Source: Moraxellaceae bacterium (GTDB lineage: Bacteria > Pseudomonadota > Gammaproteobacteria > Pseudomonadales > Moraxellaceae). From it: a stretch of DNA of 9,358 nucleotides. The DNA is taken from positions 1-9,358 of the forward strand of contig JAUXNL010000338.1 in assembly GCA_030684415.1 (NCBI GenBank), given 5' to 3'. The notes under the pieces are model-generated. The model was not told the DNA's origin. It did no database searches and saw only the letters and a list, made by a program, of their open reading frames with translations. The translations under genes and the position numbers were made by a program. Of this stretch, positions 1-7,639 are shown one piece after another; within the stretch, counting starts at the first letter, position 1; every line of letters starts with the position of its first letter.

Positions 1-155
1 AGTACGGTGGCCTGAAAAGGGGCCTTGGGTTTTAGGAGCACGCCGTCCCCCGTATCAATCACCATGAGTTCGAGGCCTGCTTCCCAGTGATGGGCGCTCC
101 GGAAGGCCTTGGGGATGATCACTTGGCCTTTGCTGGAGAGCTTGGTGGTTTCCAT
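1..155 (-). CDS. AbrB/MazE-type (VapB-like) antitoxin, N-terminal part, cut by window edge
   Basis: Reading the minus strand from an ATG at 155 gives 51 residues, METTKLSSKGQVIIPKAFR and onward, running off the left edge with no stop. The SKGQVIIPKAFR segment, then HHWEAG, then TGDGVLLKP, is the usual layout of the SpoVT/AbrB swapped-hairpin DNA-binding fold found at the N-terminus of VapB and MazE antitoxins. In that family the protein binds its own promoter and neutralises a downstream toxin, often a PIN-domain VapC RNase. The toxin would lie beyond position 1 and is not seen, so the pairing is inferred. The start is chosen because AAGAAGG (170-164 on the minus strand) sits eight bases upstream; the ATG at 163 is in another frame. 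A solitary AbrB-type regulator is the alternative. Confidence 0.78.
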   Translation of the reverse strand, partial: METTKLSSKGQVIIPKAFRSAHHWEAGLELMVIDTGDGVLLKPKAPFQATV

Positions 156-162
156 GGGGGCA

Positions 163-186
163 TACCTTCTTGGTAAGACGAAGGTA
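163..186. promoter_or_regulatory. Inverted repeat, probable operator of the AbrB-type antitoxin
   Basis: TACCTTC (163-169) and GAAGGTA (180-186) form a perfect 7-bp inverted repeat with a 10-bp spacer. It lies between the proposed -10 box and the start codon of the minus-strand antitoxin, and covers the expected transcription start and the ribosome site. AbrB/MazE antitoxins commonly bind such repeats to repress their own operon. The operator role is inferred from position and symmetry. Confidence 0.5.
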
Positions 187-216
187 AGAATATCCGTCGG
201 GGGCGATGCCAGTCAA
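187..216 (-). promoter_or_regulatory. Candidate sigma-70 promoter for the AbrB-type antitoxin
   Basis: On the minus strand, TTGACT (216-211) matches the -35 consensus at five of six bases. After an 18-bp spacer, TATTCT (192-187) matches the -10 consensus at four of six. Transcription would start near 180, inside the inverted repeat at 163-186. GATATT, shifted by two bases, is an alternative -10 box. Confidence 0.45.
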
Positions 217-429
217 ACCCACTCACTCGTCACACCGTGCTTTACTCAAGCCTCGATCAGCACTGCCAGGCTGCATCTCTCTGAACGGTCTTGTTGTGCA
301 CGACATCTTGCCGCGCACGGGCTTCTGTATCTCTTTTTTCAAGGCCAGCGCAGCCGGAGGCCTCATTCGCTCAGCGTTGATGCCTTTGCCCTGAGAAAAA
401 ATCCGGCCAGCCTGCAGCCCGAAAGAAGC
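217..429. other. Non-coding spacer between two divergent toxin-antitoxin loci
   Basis: The whole gap between the two start codons runs from 156 to 483 (328 bp). Its ends hold the promoters and operators listed separately. Within 217-429 I see no convincing gene: open frames here have no family-like sequence and no good ribosome site. An imperfect 14-bp palindrome, TGTTGTGCACGACA (292-305), is the only symmetric element noticed, and its role is unknown. No att site, integron attC site or insertion-sequence end is recognisable. Confidence 0.5.
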
Positions 430-458
430 TGGAGTTCTCCCAAAACGGGTGATATAAA
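430..458 (+). promoter_or_regulatory. Candidate promoter of higBA
   Basis: TATAAA (453-458) is a good -10 box (five of six). TGGAGT (430-435), 17 bp upstream, is a weak -35 box (three of six). Transcription would begin near 465, giving a leader of about 20 bases before higB. A strong -10 with a poor -35 is common at tightly repressed promoters. The two operator-like repeats fall in the spacer and directly after the -10 box. Confidence 0.5.
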
Positions 459-474
459 CCTCCCAATTCGGGAG
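437..474. promoter_or_regulatory. Tandem operator-like repeats of higBA
   Basis: CTCCCAAAACGGGTG (437-451) and CTCCCAATTCGGGAG (460-474) match at 12 of 15 positions and start 23 bp apart, about two helical turns. The second is a perfect 5-bp inverted repeat (CTCCC/GGGAG) around AATTC; the first is nearly so. One copy fills the -35/-10 spacer, and the other covers the expected transcription start and the GGAG ribosome site (471-474). HigA antitoxins bind palindromes of this size in their own promoters, so these are the likely HigA or HigBA sites (inferred). Confidence 0.6.
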
Positions 475-483
475 AATCCATCT

Positions 484-792
484 ATGCGGCTAATTGCCAA
501 AAGCACGCTGCGACGCTTTTGGGAGCAGAAGCGTTACGCGGATGCACAAGGCCCGCTTGAAGCTTGGCATGACGAAGTCTTCGCTGCGGCGTGGAAAACG
601 CCTCAAGACATCAAAGACTTGTACGCAAGCGCCAGCATTTGTGGGAACAACCGAGTTGTTTTCAACATAGGCGGCAACAAATACCGCCTCGTCGCTGAAG
701 CGCAGTACACCGCCGGGATTGTATGGGTCAAGTTTGTGGGCACACATGCCCAGTACGACAAGATTGATGTTGAAACCGTCAGTGATTACTAG
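484..792 (+). CDS. higB: HigB-type toxin (mRNA interferase)
   Basis: This 102-residue protein matches the HigB toxin family (RelE-like fold, the type paired with COG5499 antitoxins). The telling part is its C-terminal half, NRVVFNIGGNKYRLVAEAQY followed by VWVKFVGTHAQYDKID, at about residues 56-96. The family cleaves mRNA, usually on the ribosome, and so arrests growth when not bound by HigA. The ATG at 484 is chosen because GGAG (471-474) lies nine bases upstream and the family starts at this point. The same frame stays open to 109, but that extension resembles nothing and would cross the promoter. higA follows 29 bp downstream, giving the toxin-first order typical of hig loci. No frameshift or lost motif is apparent, so the toxin looks intact. 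Confidence 0.92.
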   Translation: MRLIAKSTLRRFWEQKRYADAQGPLEAWHDEVFAAAWKTPQDIKDLYASASICGNNRVVFNIGGNKYRLVAEAQYTAGIVWVKFVGTHAQYDKIDVETVSDY

Positions 793-821
793 CCCTCAAA
801 CCGACTTCAATGGGGTGACTC

Positions 822-1181
822 ATGAACATTAAGCCCATCCGTAACGACAAAGATCTGCGTCAGGCCTTCAAGCGGCTGGAGGAGATTTTTCAGGCCAAGC
901 CAAAGACGCCCGAATATGACGAAATGGAAATTCTGACCACGCTCATCGAAGTCTATGAGAGCAAGCACTATCCCGTTGGCCCAGCAAATCCCATCGAGGC
1001 AATAAAATTTCGCATGGAGCAGCAGGGTTTGACGCCACGAGACCTTGAGGCCTACATCGGCACCAGTGGTCGCGTCTCCGAGGTTCTGAACGGCAGGCGT
1101 TCATTGAGTTTGCGCATGATCAAGAATCTGCATGACGGGCTGCGTATCCCGTATGAGAGTTTGCTTTCCGCGTCGGCGTAA
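822..1181 (+). CDS. higA: HigA-type antitoxin with helix-turn-helix domain
   Basis: This 119-residue protein has the two-part layout of COG5499 HigA antitoxins. An acidic helical N-terminal half (residues 1-57, with DKDLRQAFKRLEEIFQAKP and EYDEMEILTTLIEVYE) comes before an XRE/Cro-type helix-turn-helix at about 58-112. That region includes IEAIKFRMEQQGLTPRDLE, then YIGTSGRVSEVLNGRRSLSL, where the family's recognition helix lies. HigA binds and blocks HigB, and represses the operon by binding its promoter, here most likely the repeats at 437-474. GGGGTGA (812-818) is the ribosome site for the ATG at 822. The gene ends 46 bp before the end of the convergent DUF2062 gene, with no T-rich terminator between them. 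Confidence 0.93.
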   Translation: MNIKPIRNDKDLRQAFKRLEEIFQAKPKTPEYDEMEILTTLIEVYESKHYPVGPANPIEAIKFRMEQQGLTPRDLEAYIGTSGRVSEVLNGRRSLSLRMIKNLHDGLRIPYESLLSASA

Positions 1182-1227
1182 CAAGCCATGTGCCCTGTGG
1201 GCGCCAACCTTTCGCTGCAGAGCCTCG

Positions 1228-1800
1228 TCAGTGCCGCCGTGCGCGCCGCTCACGGCGGCGCTGCCAGGCGCGCACCACCTGCAGCCGCCACAGCAGCATG
1301 ATCAGCACATATACGATGAGGCCGGTGCCGACGGCAAAAATCGCGAGCCCGAGCAAGAGCGGGCGCCCCACGCGATTGAGGCTGGCCAGCGTGCGCTCCC
1401 ACCAGCCGGCGTTGATAGCGGTGGGCGAGTAGTCGCCAGCTTCGCTGGCAACGACAAGGGCGCGCGCTTCGCCGCCGTTCTCTTCGTCGAGCAGCCGGCT
1501 GCCAACGCGATGCGCCAGCATGTAAATCGGGGCAACGGTGAGCGGGTTGGTAACGAGCGTGCTGCCGATGGCGGCCGGCAGGTTGGCGCGTAGCAAGAGC
1601 GCAGCGCCGGCCGAGGCAGGAATCTGCGCCACGGGCACCAACAGGCCGAAGAAAACGCCGATAGCCACGCCTGCGGCCACGCTGCGGCGGCGGAAATGCC
1701 AGAGCCGGGGGTCGAAAAGGCCGGGGCCGAGCCAGTTCAGCCAGCGGTTGTCGCGTACGCGCGCGTGGTCAGGCATGGCGCGGCGCCACCACTTCCTCAT
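1228..1800 (-). CDS. DUF2062 domain membrane protein
   Basis: This 190-residue protein carries the DUF2062 signature. WHFRRRSVAAGVAIGVFFGL (residues 34-53) is followed by PVAQIP, then by RANLPAAIG and TLVTNPLTVAPIYMLAHRVG (81-100). Hydrophobic stretches at about 41-80 and 147-172 imply two to three membrane segments, with an Arg-rich cytoplasmic tail at 178-190. The biochemical role of the family is not established. Its ATG overlaps the stop of the upstream Na/Pi transporter gene as ATGA (1797-1800), and AAGGA (1811-1807) is its ribosome site, so the two are probably translated together. Length and motifs look normal for the family. Confidence is high for the family and nil for a precise function. 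Confidence 0.9.
   Translation of the reverse strand: MRKWWRRAMPDHARVRDNRWLNWLGPGLFDPRLWHFRRRSVAAGVAIGVFFGLLVPVAQIPASAGAALLLRANLPAAIGSTLVTNPLTVAPIYMLAHRVGSRLLDEENGGEARALVVASEAGDYSPTAINAGWWERTLASLNRVGRPLLLGLAIFAVGTGLIVYVLIMLLWRLQVVRAWQRRRERRARRH
1230..1262. terminator. GC hairpin at the convergent end of higA and the DUF2062 gene (possible terminator)
   Basis: AGTGCCGCCGTG (1230-1241) and CACGGCGGCGCT (1251-1262) pair over 12 bp with one G-T wobble and a 9-base loop. The hairpin overlaps the stop codon of the minus-strand DUF2062 gene and lies 49 bp past higA. There is no T-run on either side, so it is not a classical intrinsic terminator. It could still block read-through or protect 3' ends. 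The right arm also encodes the Arg-rich tail of the DUF2062 protein, so the symmetry may be partly a by-product of codons. Confidence 0.3.
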
Positions 1801-3668
1801 GGCGTGTCCTTGGGTGTCGGCGTGACAACTGGAGCGGAGGCTGGGGCGGAGAAAACCAGAGGCGCCGGCTCAAGGCCGGGAGCGGCCGCGCTGCTCATGT
1901 CGGAAAGTGTGTCGGCATCAGCGCCAGCAGCAGGATCGGTGAGGGGCAACATGATCTCGGACGGTGGAGTAAGGGGGGCTGTATCGGCCACCGGGGCCTG
2001 CGGCGTGGTGGTAGCGGTGGTGCCAGCCGGCGGCAGAATAGCGGTTTCGGCAAGCTGCGCCAGCACGGCGGCCGCCTCAGTGGCTTGTTCCGCCGCCTGA
2101 CGGGCGGCGCGCGCCTGCTCCAGCAACAGGTCCATAGCGGTCACGCCCAGTGTGCCGGCGGCTCCTGCCCCCAGAATGATGTTTTTCAGATCGGCATATT
2201 CCTGCTGCAGGCTGGCGAGCCCGGCGGCAAGCCTTGCGCTGTCGGGCCGCGCCCCTTCATTCGCTCCAGCCGCCGGGTGGGGCTGGGCAATGTTGATGTG
2301 CGCCACTACATCGGCACAAAACTGCTGCTGGCGCAGGGCCAGTACTGGCGGCACCGGCGCGGTCAGGGCGCTACGTTGACGCGCCACTGCTACTGCCAAT
2401 CGCCCGAGCGTGTCGTAGTGGCGCAGCAGGCGCAGTGTCTGCTGCAAGCGCATGCCACTGCTTTCACGCATGCCGGCCCGGCTCAACTGCGCCACAAAGC
2501 TGGCAATCGCGAGGGTCAGTCGCTCCAGAATGGCGTGGTCGCGGGCGACACGGCCCGCGCCGGCAGCCAGCGGCTGCAGTGCCTCTTCGATAAGCCGGCC
2601 CGCTACTACGCCGAGCCGTCGCACTTCCAGCACCAGCGCATCTATCGCGAGCGCGGGCACTCCCAGCAGGGTGGCATCCAGATGTTGTGCGCGGCCTTCA
2701 TCTTCTTCTGCCGTGCGAAAGCGCGTGAGCAGAAAGGCTTCGAGCCGTGCCGAAAGTGGCCACATCAGCAACACACCAAGCACATTGAACACGGTGTGGA
2801 AGGCCGCCAGTACCGTCGGAGGAGAGGGATCCATTTCCAGCGTGTGCGTCATCCACGCAATCAGGGCCAGCAGCGGTGCGAGCAGCACCAGCGCCGTCAC
2901 TCCCGTGAGCAGGTTGAAGGCCACATGCGCGCCGGCGGTGCGACGTGCGGCCGGTGTGGCGGCTAACGCCGCAATTACCGCCGTCACAGTGGTGCCGACA
3001 TTCACGCCGATCACCCCGGCCGCTGCCGTGGCCAGTGGAACCACGCCCCCGGCAGCGGCTGTCAGCACGACGGCCATGGCCGCGCTGGAGGATTGCATGA
3101 GCGTGGTGAGCAGGATGCCGGCCAGCACCGGCATGAGGATGCCGAGGAAGGGCATGCCCGCAAACGCATCAAAGCGCAGGTCGCCGCCTAGCCCGTCAAA
3201 GGCCTGGCGCAACACGTCAATCCCGACAAACAGGGCGCCAAAGCCGGCGAGCGTCATGCCGATAGCGGCGCGGCGCGACCCTTCTCCGGTCAGGCGTAGC
3301 AGCATGCCGATGCCGATCAGTGGCAAGGCAAAGGCTTCTATCTTGAATTTGAATCCGATCAGCGCCACCAGCCAGCCGGTCATGGTGGTGCCGACATTGG
3401 AGCCGAAAATCACCCACATGGCCTGGCCCAGTGTAAGCAGGCCGGCATTCACAAAACCGATGGTGGCGACCGTGACCGCGCTGGACGACTGCACCAGGCC
3501 GGTCACGAGAATGCCCGCCCCCAGGCCGCGGGCACGGGTGCGCGTCCATTGCCCGAGAATGCGCTCAAGCGCAGGGCCGGCGGCCATTTTCAGGCCGTCC
3601 GTCATCAGCCACATGCCGAGCAGGAAAAGGCCGAGGCCGCCGAGAAACTGTGTGACGAGTGCAGTCAT
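1797..3668 (-). CDS. Na+/phosphate cotransporter family protein with PhoU-like domain
   Basis: The protein has 623 residues and belongs to the NptA/SLC34-like family (COG1283), inner-membrane carriers that move phosphate with sodium. It opens with GGLGLFLLGMWLMTDGLKMA. Two Na_Pi_cotrans repeats follow, each with the hallmark QSSSA (about residues 60-64 and 192-196) and a matching SNVGTTMTG / VNVGTTVTA motif. After about residue 320 comes a helical PhoU-like cytoplasmic domain (about 335-540). The last 80 or so residues are an Ala/Pro/Thr-rich low-complexity tail that the family usually lacks. The start at 3668 begins right before the first membrane helix. An ATG at 3737 would add 23 residues; neither has a strong ribosome site. 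The stop overlaps the DUF2062 start. Some relatives may carry other anions, so the substrate is inferred. Confidence 0.93.
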   Translation of the reverse strand: MTALVTQFLGGLGLFLLGMWLMTDGLKMAAGPALERILGQWTRTRARGLGAGILVTGLVQSSSAVTVATIGFVNAGLLTLGQAMWVIFGSNVGTTMTGWLVALIGFKFKIEAFALPLIGIGMLLRLTGEGSRRAAIGMTLAGFGALFVGIDVLRQAFDGLGGDLRFDAFAGMPFLGILMPVLAGILLTTLMQSSSAAMAVVLTAAAGGVVPLATAAAGVIGVNVGTTVTAVIAALAATPAARRTAGAHVAFNLLTGVTALVLLAPLLALIAWMTHTLEMDPSPPTVLAAFHTVFNVLGVLLMWPLSARLEAFLLTRFRTAEEDEGRAQHLDATLLGVPALAIDALVLEVRRLGVVAGRLIEEALQPLAAGAGRVARDHAILERLTLAIASFVAQLSRAGMRESSGMRLQQTLRLLRHYDTLGRLAVAVARQRSALTAPVPPVLALRQQQFCADVVAHINIAQPHPAAGANEGARPDSARLAAGLASLQQEYADLKNIILGAGAAGTLGVTAMDLLLEQARAARQAAEQATEAAAVLAQLAETAILPPAGTTATTTPQAPVADTAPLTPPSEIMLPLTDPAAGADADTLSDMSSAAAPGLEPAPLVFSAPASAPVVTPTPKDTP

Positions 3669-3812
3669 GGCATCCAGCAACGCAATATCAGGAAAGAAGA
3701 CCGCCAGTATCGCGACACCGCGCGTTGGACGCAGCATGTCGTCTGCACTTTTTTGTTGTGCCTGACCGTACGCCGCCGACGGCCTCGGCGCCCGCCCACC
3801 TGCAATCGGCGC

Positions 3813-3841
3813 GGGACAAACCCGGCCCCAACCCCGATAAT
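3813..3841 (+). promoter_or_regulatory. Candidate rhlE promoter
   Basis: GGGACA (3813-3818) matches the -35 consensus at four of six bases. After exactly 17 bp comes GATAAT (3836-3841), a five-of-six -10 box. Transcription would start near 3848, about 29 bases before the TTG start codon of rhlE. The spacing and -10 quality make this the best promoter in the 208-bp gap (3669-3876). No equally good promoter was found for the divergent phosphate transporter gene. Confidence 0.5.
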
Positions 3842-3846
3842 CGGGG
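3832..3846. promoter_or_regulatory. Perfect 15-bp palindrome centred on the rhlE -10 box
   Basis: CCCCGAT (3832-3838) and ATCGGGG (3840-3846) are perfect inverted arms around a single A. The candidate -10 box GATAAT sits in the middle. This is the geometry of a repressor operator that would occlude RNA polymerase; as DNA, a hairpin with a one-base loop is unlikely. Whether a regulator binds here, and which one, cannot be told from the sequence. Confidence 0.45.
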
Positions 3847-3876
3847 CCCGCTTGTGGCCACTGCCCGGAAATCCTT

Positions 3877-5523
<1,647 letters not shown>

Positions 5524-5558
5524 TCGCCGCTCCGGGCCGCCTGCCGGCGCCTGTGCGG

Positions 5559-5587
5559 TTATCAACACCGGCCTCCTTTGCTAAGGT
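5559..5587 (+). promoter_or_regulatory. Weak candidate promoter for the exported-protein pair
   Basis: TTATCA (5559-5564, four of six -35 bases) and TAAGGT (5582-5587, three of six -10 bases) are 17 bp apart in the gap between rhlE and the next gene. This would give a leader of about 53 bases. The match is poor and rests mostly on spacing. Read-through from rhlE is the alternative, since no intrinsic terminator is visible after rhlE. Confidence 0.25.
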
Positions 5588-5646
5588 CGGGCCTTCAGTT
5601 ACGCGGGCGAACGCTGTCTTTGCCGCCTGCCGCACAAGGAGGCGCC

Positions 5647-7134
5647 ATGGACCATTCGTGCTTATCCCGCCTGGCAGCGATGCTGCTGCTTCTGCCCACC
5701 GCGTCCATTGCGCAACAGCAAGCCGCCCCCACCGAACACCGCCTGAGTTGGGCCGCCACGTTACCGGCCGGCAGCCCTGCCAAAAGCGGCAGTCTTGAAC
5801 TCCTGCCGAGCGACCGCCCGATCACCATCGTGCACCGGCACAGCGTGCGCATGGACCATCTGGTGATCACCGTGGGCCGGCTGACCGGACGCAGCCCGAG
5901 TGACGTTGGCGTCGTGCTGGCCGGCTTCGATTGCAGCCGCCGCACCATGGCCATACATCCCGTCTCCAGCAATGGTCCCAACATGGGCCTGTACCTCTAC
6001 AGACACTGGGGCGTTGCCTTCAGCGGCGATGTCGGCATGCAGTTGCTGACCGCATCGCTGCGCGAACGCTTTGTTAGCGGCCTGACCCCGCGCGATGCCT
6101 TCGCTCTGCTCTACTCCCCCGGCACCGACGATCTCAAAGAGAAGTTCCTCAGCGGCAATACCGTCTACCTGCATCAGAACGACGCTGCGTACCCGGCATG
6201 GGTAAAGGCGTGCGCCCAAACGCTCGACATCAGCGAAACCGGATACGCCCGCTCGAAAAAGCTGATGCACAACATCACACACTCCCTGGACGACAAATCT
6301 CCGGCCGTGCTGACCCAGATCCATGGCGAGGCCCTGATACAGAAATCGGCAAACGGGCGTACGCGCTTTTCGCTGCCCGCCGACTTCAAAGAGAGCGTCA
6401 TCGAGTTCGAGATCGAAGAGCTGGTGAATGTAGCAGGCGACGGCTACAAGCGTGGCGAACTGATCCGTCATGAACGGCGCTCGCAGTACGACTGCAATAG
6501 CGGCAAATCGCGCGAGGCACGCACCGACCAGCCCGAAGACGATGAATACTACGAAGAGCTGAGCCCTGGCGTTTTGGCTGAATCGCTGGCGAAGAATCTT
6601 GCAGCCGCGCCTTGGCAGGCGACACCAGAAGACGACAAAGACTATCGGAACGCACTGGCCACGCTCTGCGCCAAGCTGTCGCGCCCGGCATCCAGCAATC
6701 TCGGCTGGAAAACCCGTTTCGTCGACAACACAACGTATCTGATGCCGCGTGAACCGCAGAAATGGACAGCCGACGACATCGCGCGCCGCTACTACGAAAG
6801 ACCGACACCGCTCAGCTATCAATGCTCACCCGCCGACAGTTACAACGGTATCAACGACGAGCTTTACCGCAAGTTCCTTGCCGAGTTGCGCCAGTTCGAG
6901 GTCTGTACCCAGCGCTTCCGCGCCGAATTCGAGGCCTTGCGTCAAAAGGGGTCGGAGACCCTGCTCCCCGCCGCCGAGCGCGAGGCGTTCTCGCCCGAGC
7001 AACGGCAATTCGCGCTTTCTGTGCTGAACGCACGGGTGCAAACCGAGCTGGAAAAACTGCAAACGGCAGAAAGCGCCCAAGCTGAAACCGCGCGAGCCTA
7101 CAACGCCCGCTACGAACAATGGCGGGGGCGCTGA
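5647..7134 (+). CDS. Exported protein of unknown function, six cysteines in mature part
   Basis: I do not recognise this 495-residue protein. It begins with a clear signal peptide: the hydrophobic core LAAMLLLLPTA is followed by a likely cleavage after SIA (residue 22), so it should be periplasmic or secreted. The mature part has six cysteines (about 96, 189, 283, 341, 393, 420), an even number that fits three disulfides. A very acidic patch, EDDEYYEEL (297-305), divides it. The region from about 400 to 490 is charged, helical and possibly coiled-coil. No catalytic motif stands out. The ATG at 5647 is chosen for the strong AAGGAGG (5636-5642) and because the signal peptide starts there; the frame stays open to 5578, but that extension has neither. 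The lipoprotein gene follows 64 bp later, probably in the same transcript. Confidence 0.8.
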   Translation: MDHSCLSRLAAMLLLLPTASIAQQQAAPTEHRLSWAATLPAGSPAKSGSLELLPSDRPITIVHRHSVRMDHLVITVGRLTGRSPSDVGVVLAGFDCSRRTMAIHPVSSNGPNMGLYLYRHWGVAFSGDVGMQLLTASLRERFVSGLTPRDAFALLYSPGTDDLKEKFLSGNTVYLHQNDAAYPAWVKACAQTLDISETGYARSKKLMHNITHSLDDKSPAVLTQIHGEALIQKSANGRTRFSLPADFKESVIEFEIEELVNVAGDGYKRGELIRHERRSQYDCNSGKSREARTDQPEDDEYYEELSPGVLAESLAKNLAAAPWQATPEDDKDYRNALATLCAKLSRPASSNLGWKTRFVDNTTYLMPREPQKWTADDIARRYYERPTPLSYQCSPADSYNGINDELYRKFLAELRQFEVCTQRFRAEFEALRQKGSETLLPAAEREAFSPEQRQFALSVLNARVQTELEKLQTAESAQAETARAYNARYEQWRGR

Positions 7135-7198
7135 AGCGGCGACGCACGCTCGCCGTCGAGCCCTTGGCCAGTGCGCCTACCATCGCAAGGAGAACGTC

Positions 7199-7639
7199 AT
7201 GAAAGCACGCGCTGTCAGAATTCTGCTGACCCCACGCGCGGTAAAAACGCTGCTGGCTGTCGTAGCGGCACTCGCGCTCGGCGGCTGCTTGAGCAAATCA
7301 CAGTTTTCCGGACGCTATCTTGATGACGTCCAGACCTACACGAAGAATGAGCCCGAGTTCCGCATGGAAATCCGCAGTGGCGTGGAGATCGCTTATAACT
7401 TCTGGGGCAGGCGCCCGATCGGCTCTCGCTACGATTACACCGCCTACTCCACGGTCAGTTACCCTCTCTGCGTCAAACTGACCCTGAGCAGTGCCCAGCC
7501 ACATCACTGGCTGGAAACCCGGCATGACATTGAATACCGCATCGAGCCCTACCGGTCGGCATGGATCGCCACTGGCTTGCTAGCCCCCAATATCCGAGGC
7601 GAAACCACCAGCTATCAAACGCTCGTACGCGGCTGCTGA
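7199..7639 (+). CDS. Small lipoprotein of unknown function
   Basis: This 146-residue protein has an N-terminal basic segment, a hydrophobic stretch TLLAVVAALALGG and a lipobox-like LGGC. It should therefore be cleaved and lipid-anchored at Cys30. The residue after Cys is Leu and no Asp follows at +2, which under the usual rule points to the outer membrane. The mature domain of about 117 residues is rich in Tyr and Arg and looks beta-rich. It holds two more cysteines, one near 93 and one as the last residue, which could pair. I recognise no family. AAGGAG (7187-7192) is the ribosome site for the ATG at 7199. Its position 64 bp after the exported protein suggests one operon and perhaps a shared envelope role. 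Confidence 0.78.
   Translation: MKARAVRILLTPRAVKTLLAVVAALALGGCLSKSQFSGRYLDDVQTYTKNEPEFRMEIRSGVEIAYNFWGRRPIGSRYDYTAYSTVSYPLCVKLTLSSAQPHHWLETRHDIEYRIEPYRSAWIATGLLAPNIRGETTSYQTLVRGC

Noticed and set aside
217..429. Integron attC or insertion-sequence relic between the toxin-antitoxin loci
   Set aside because: No paired RYYYAAC/GTTRRRY core sites and no terminal inverted repeats could be found.
109..483. N-terminal extension of the higB frame back to 109
   Set aside because: The extra 125 codons cross the higBA promoter and operators and the divergent antitoxin start, have no family similarity, and the good ribosome site serves ATG 484.
2452..3765. 437-codon plus-strand frame opposite the phosphate transporter
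   Set aside because: It is a shadow of the transporter gene: Ser/Arg/Pro/Ala-rich sequence without domains, antisense to a gene with clear motifs.
5761..6822. 353-codon minus-strand frame opposite the exported protein
   Set aside because: The plus-strand frame has a strong ribosome site and a clean signal peptide; the minus-strand frame has neither and shows no domain.
7137..7155. CGGCGA/TCGCCG hairpin between the exported protein and lipoprotein genes as a terminator
   Set aside because: Only 6 bp, no T-run, and too close before the lipoprotein ribosome site. It does not argue against an operon.
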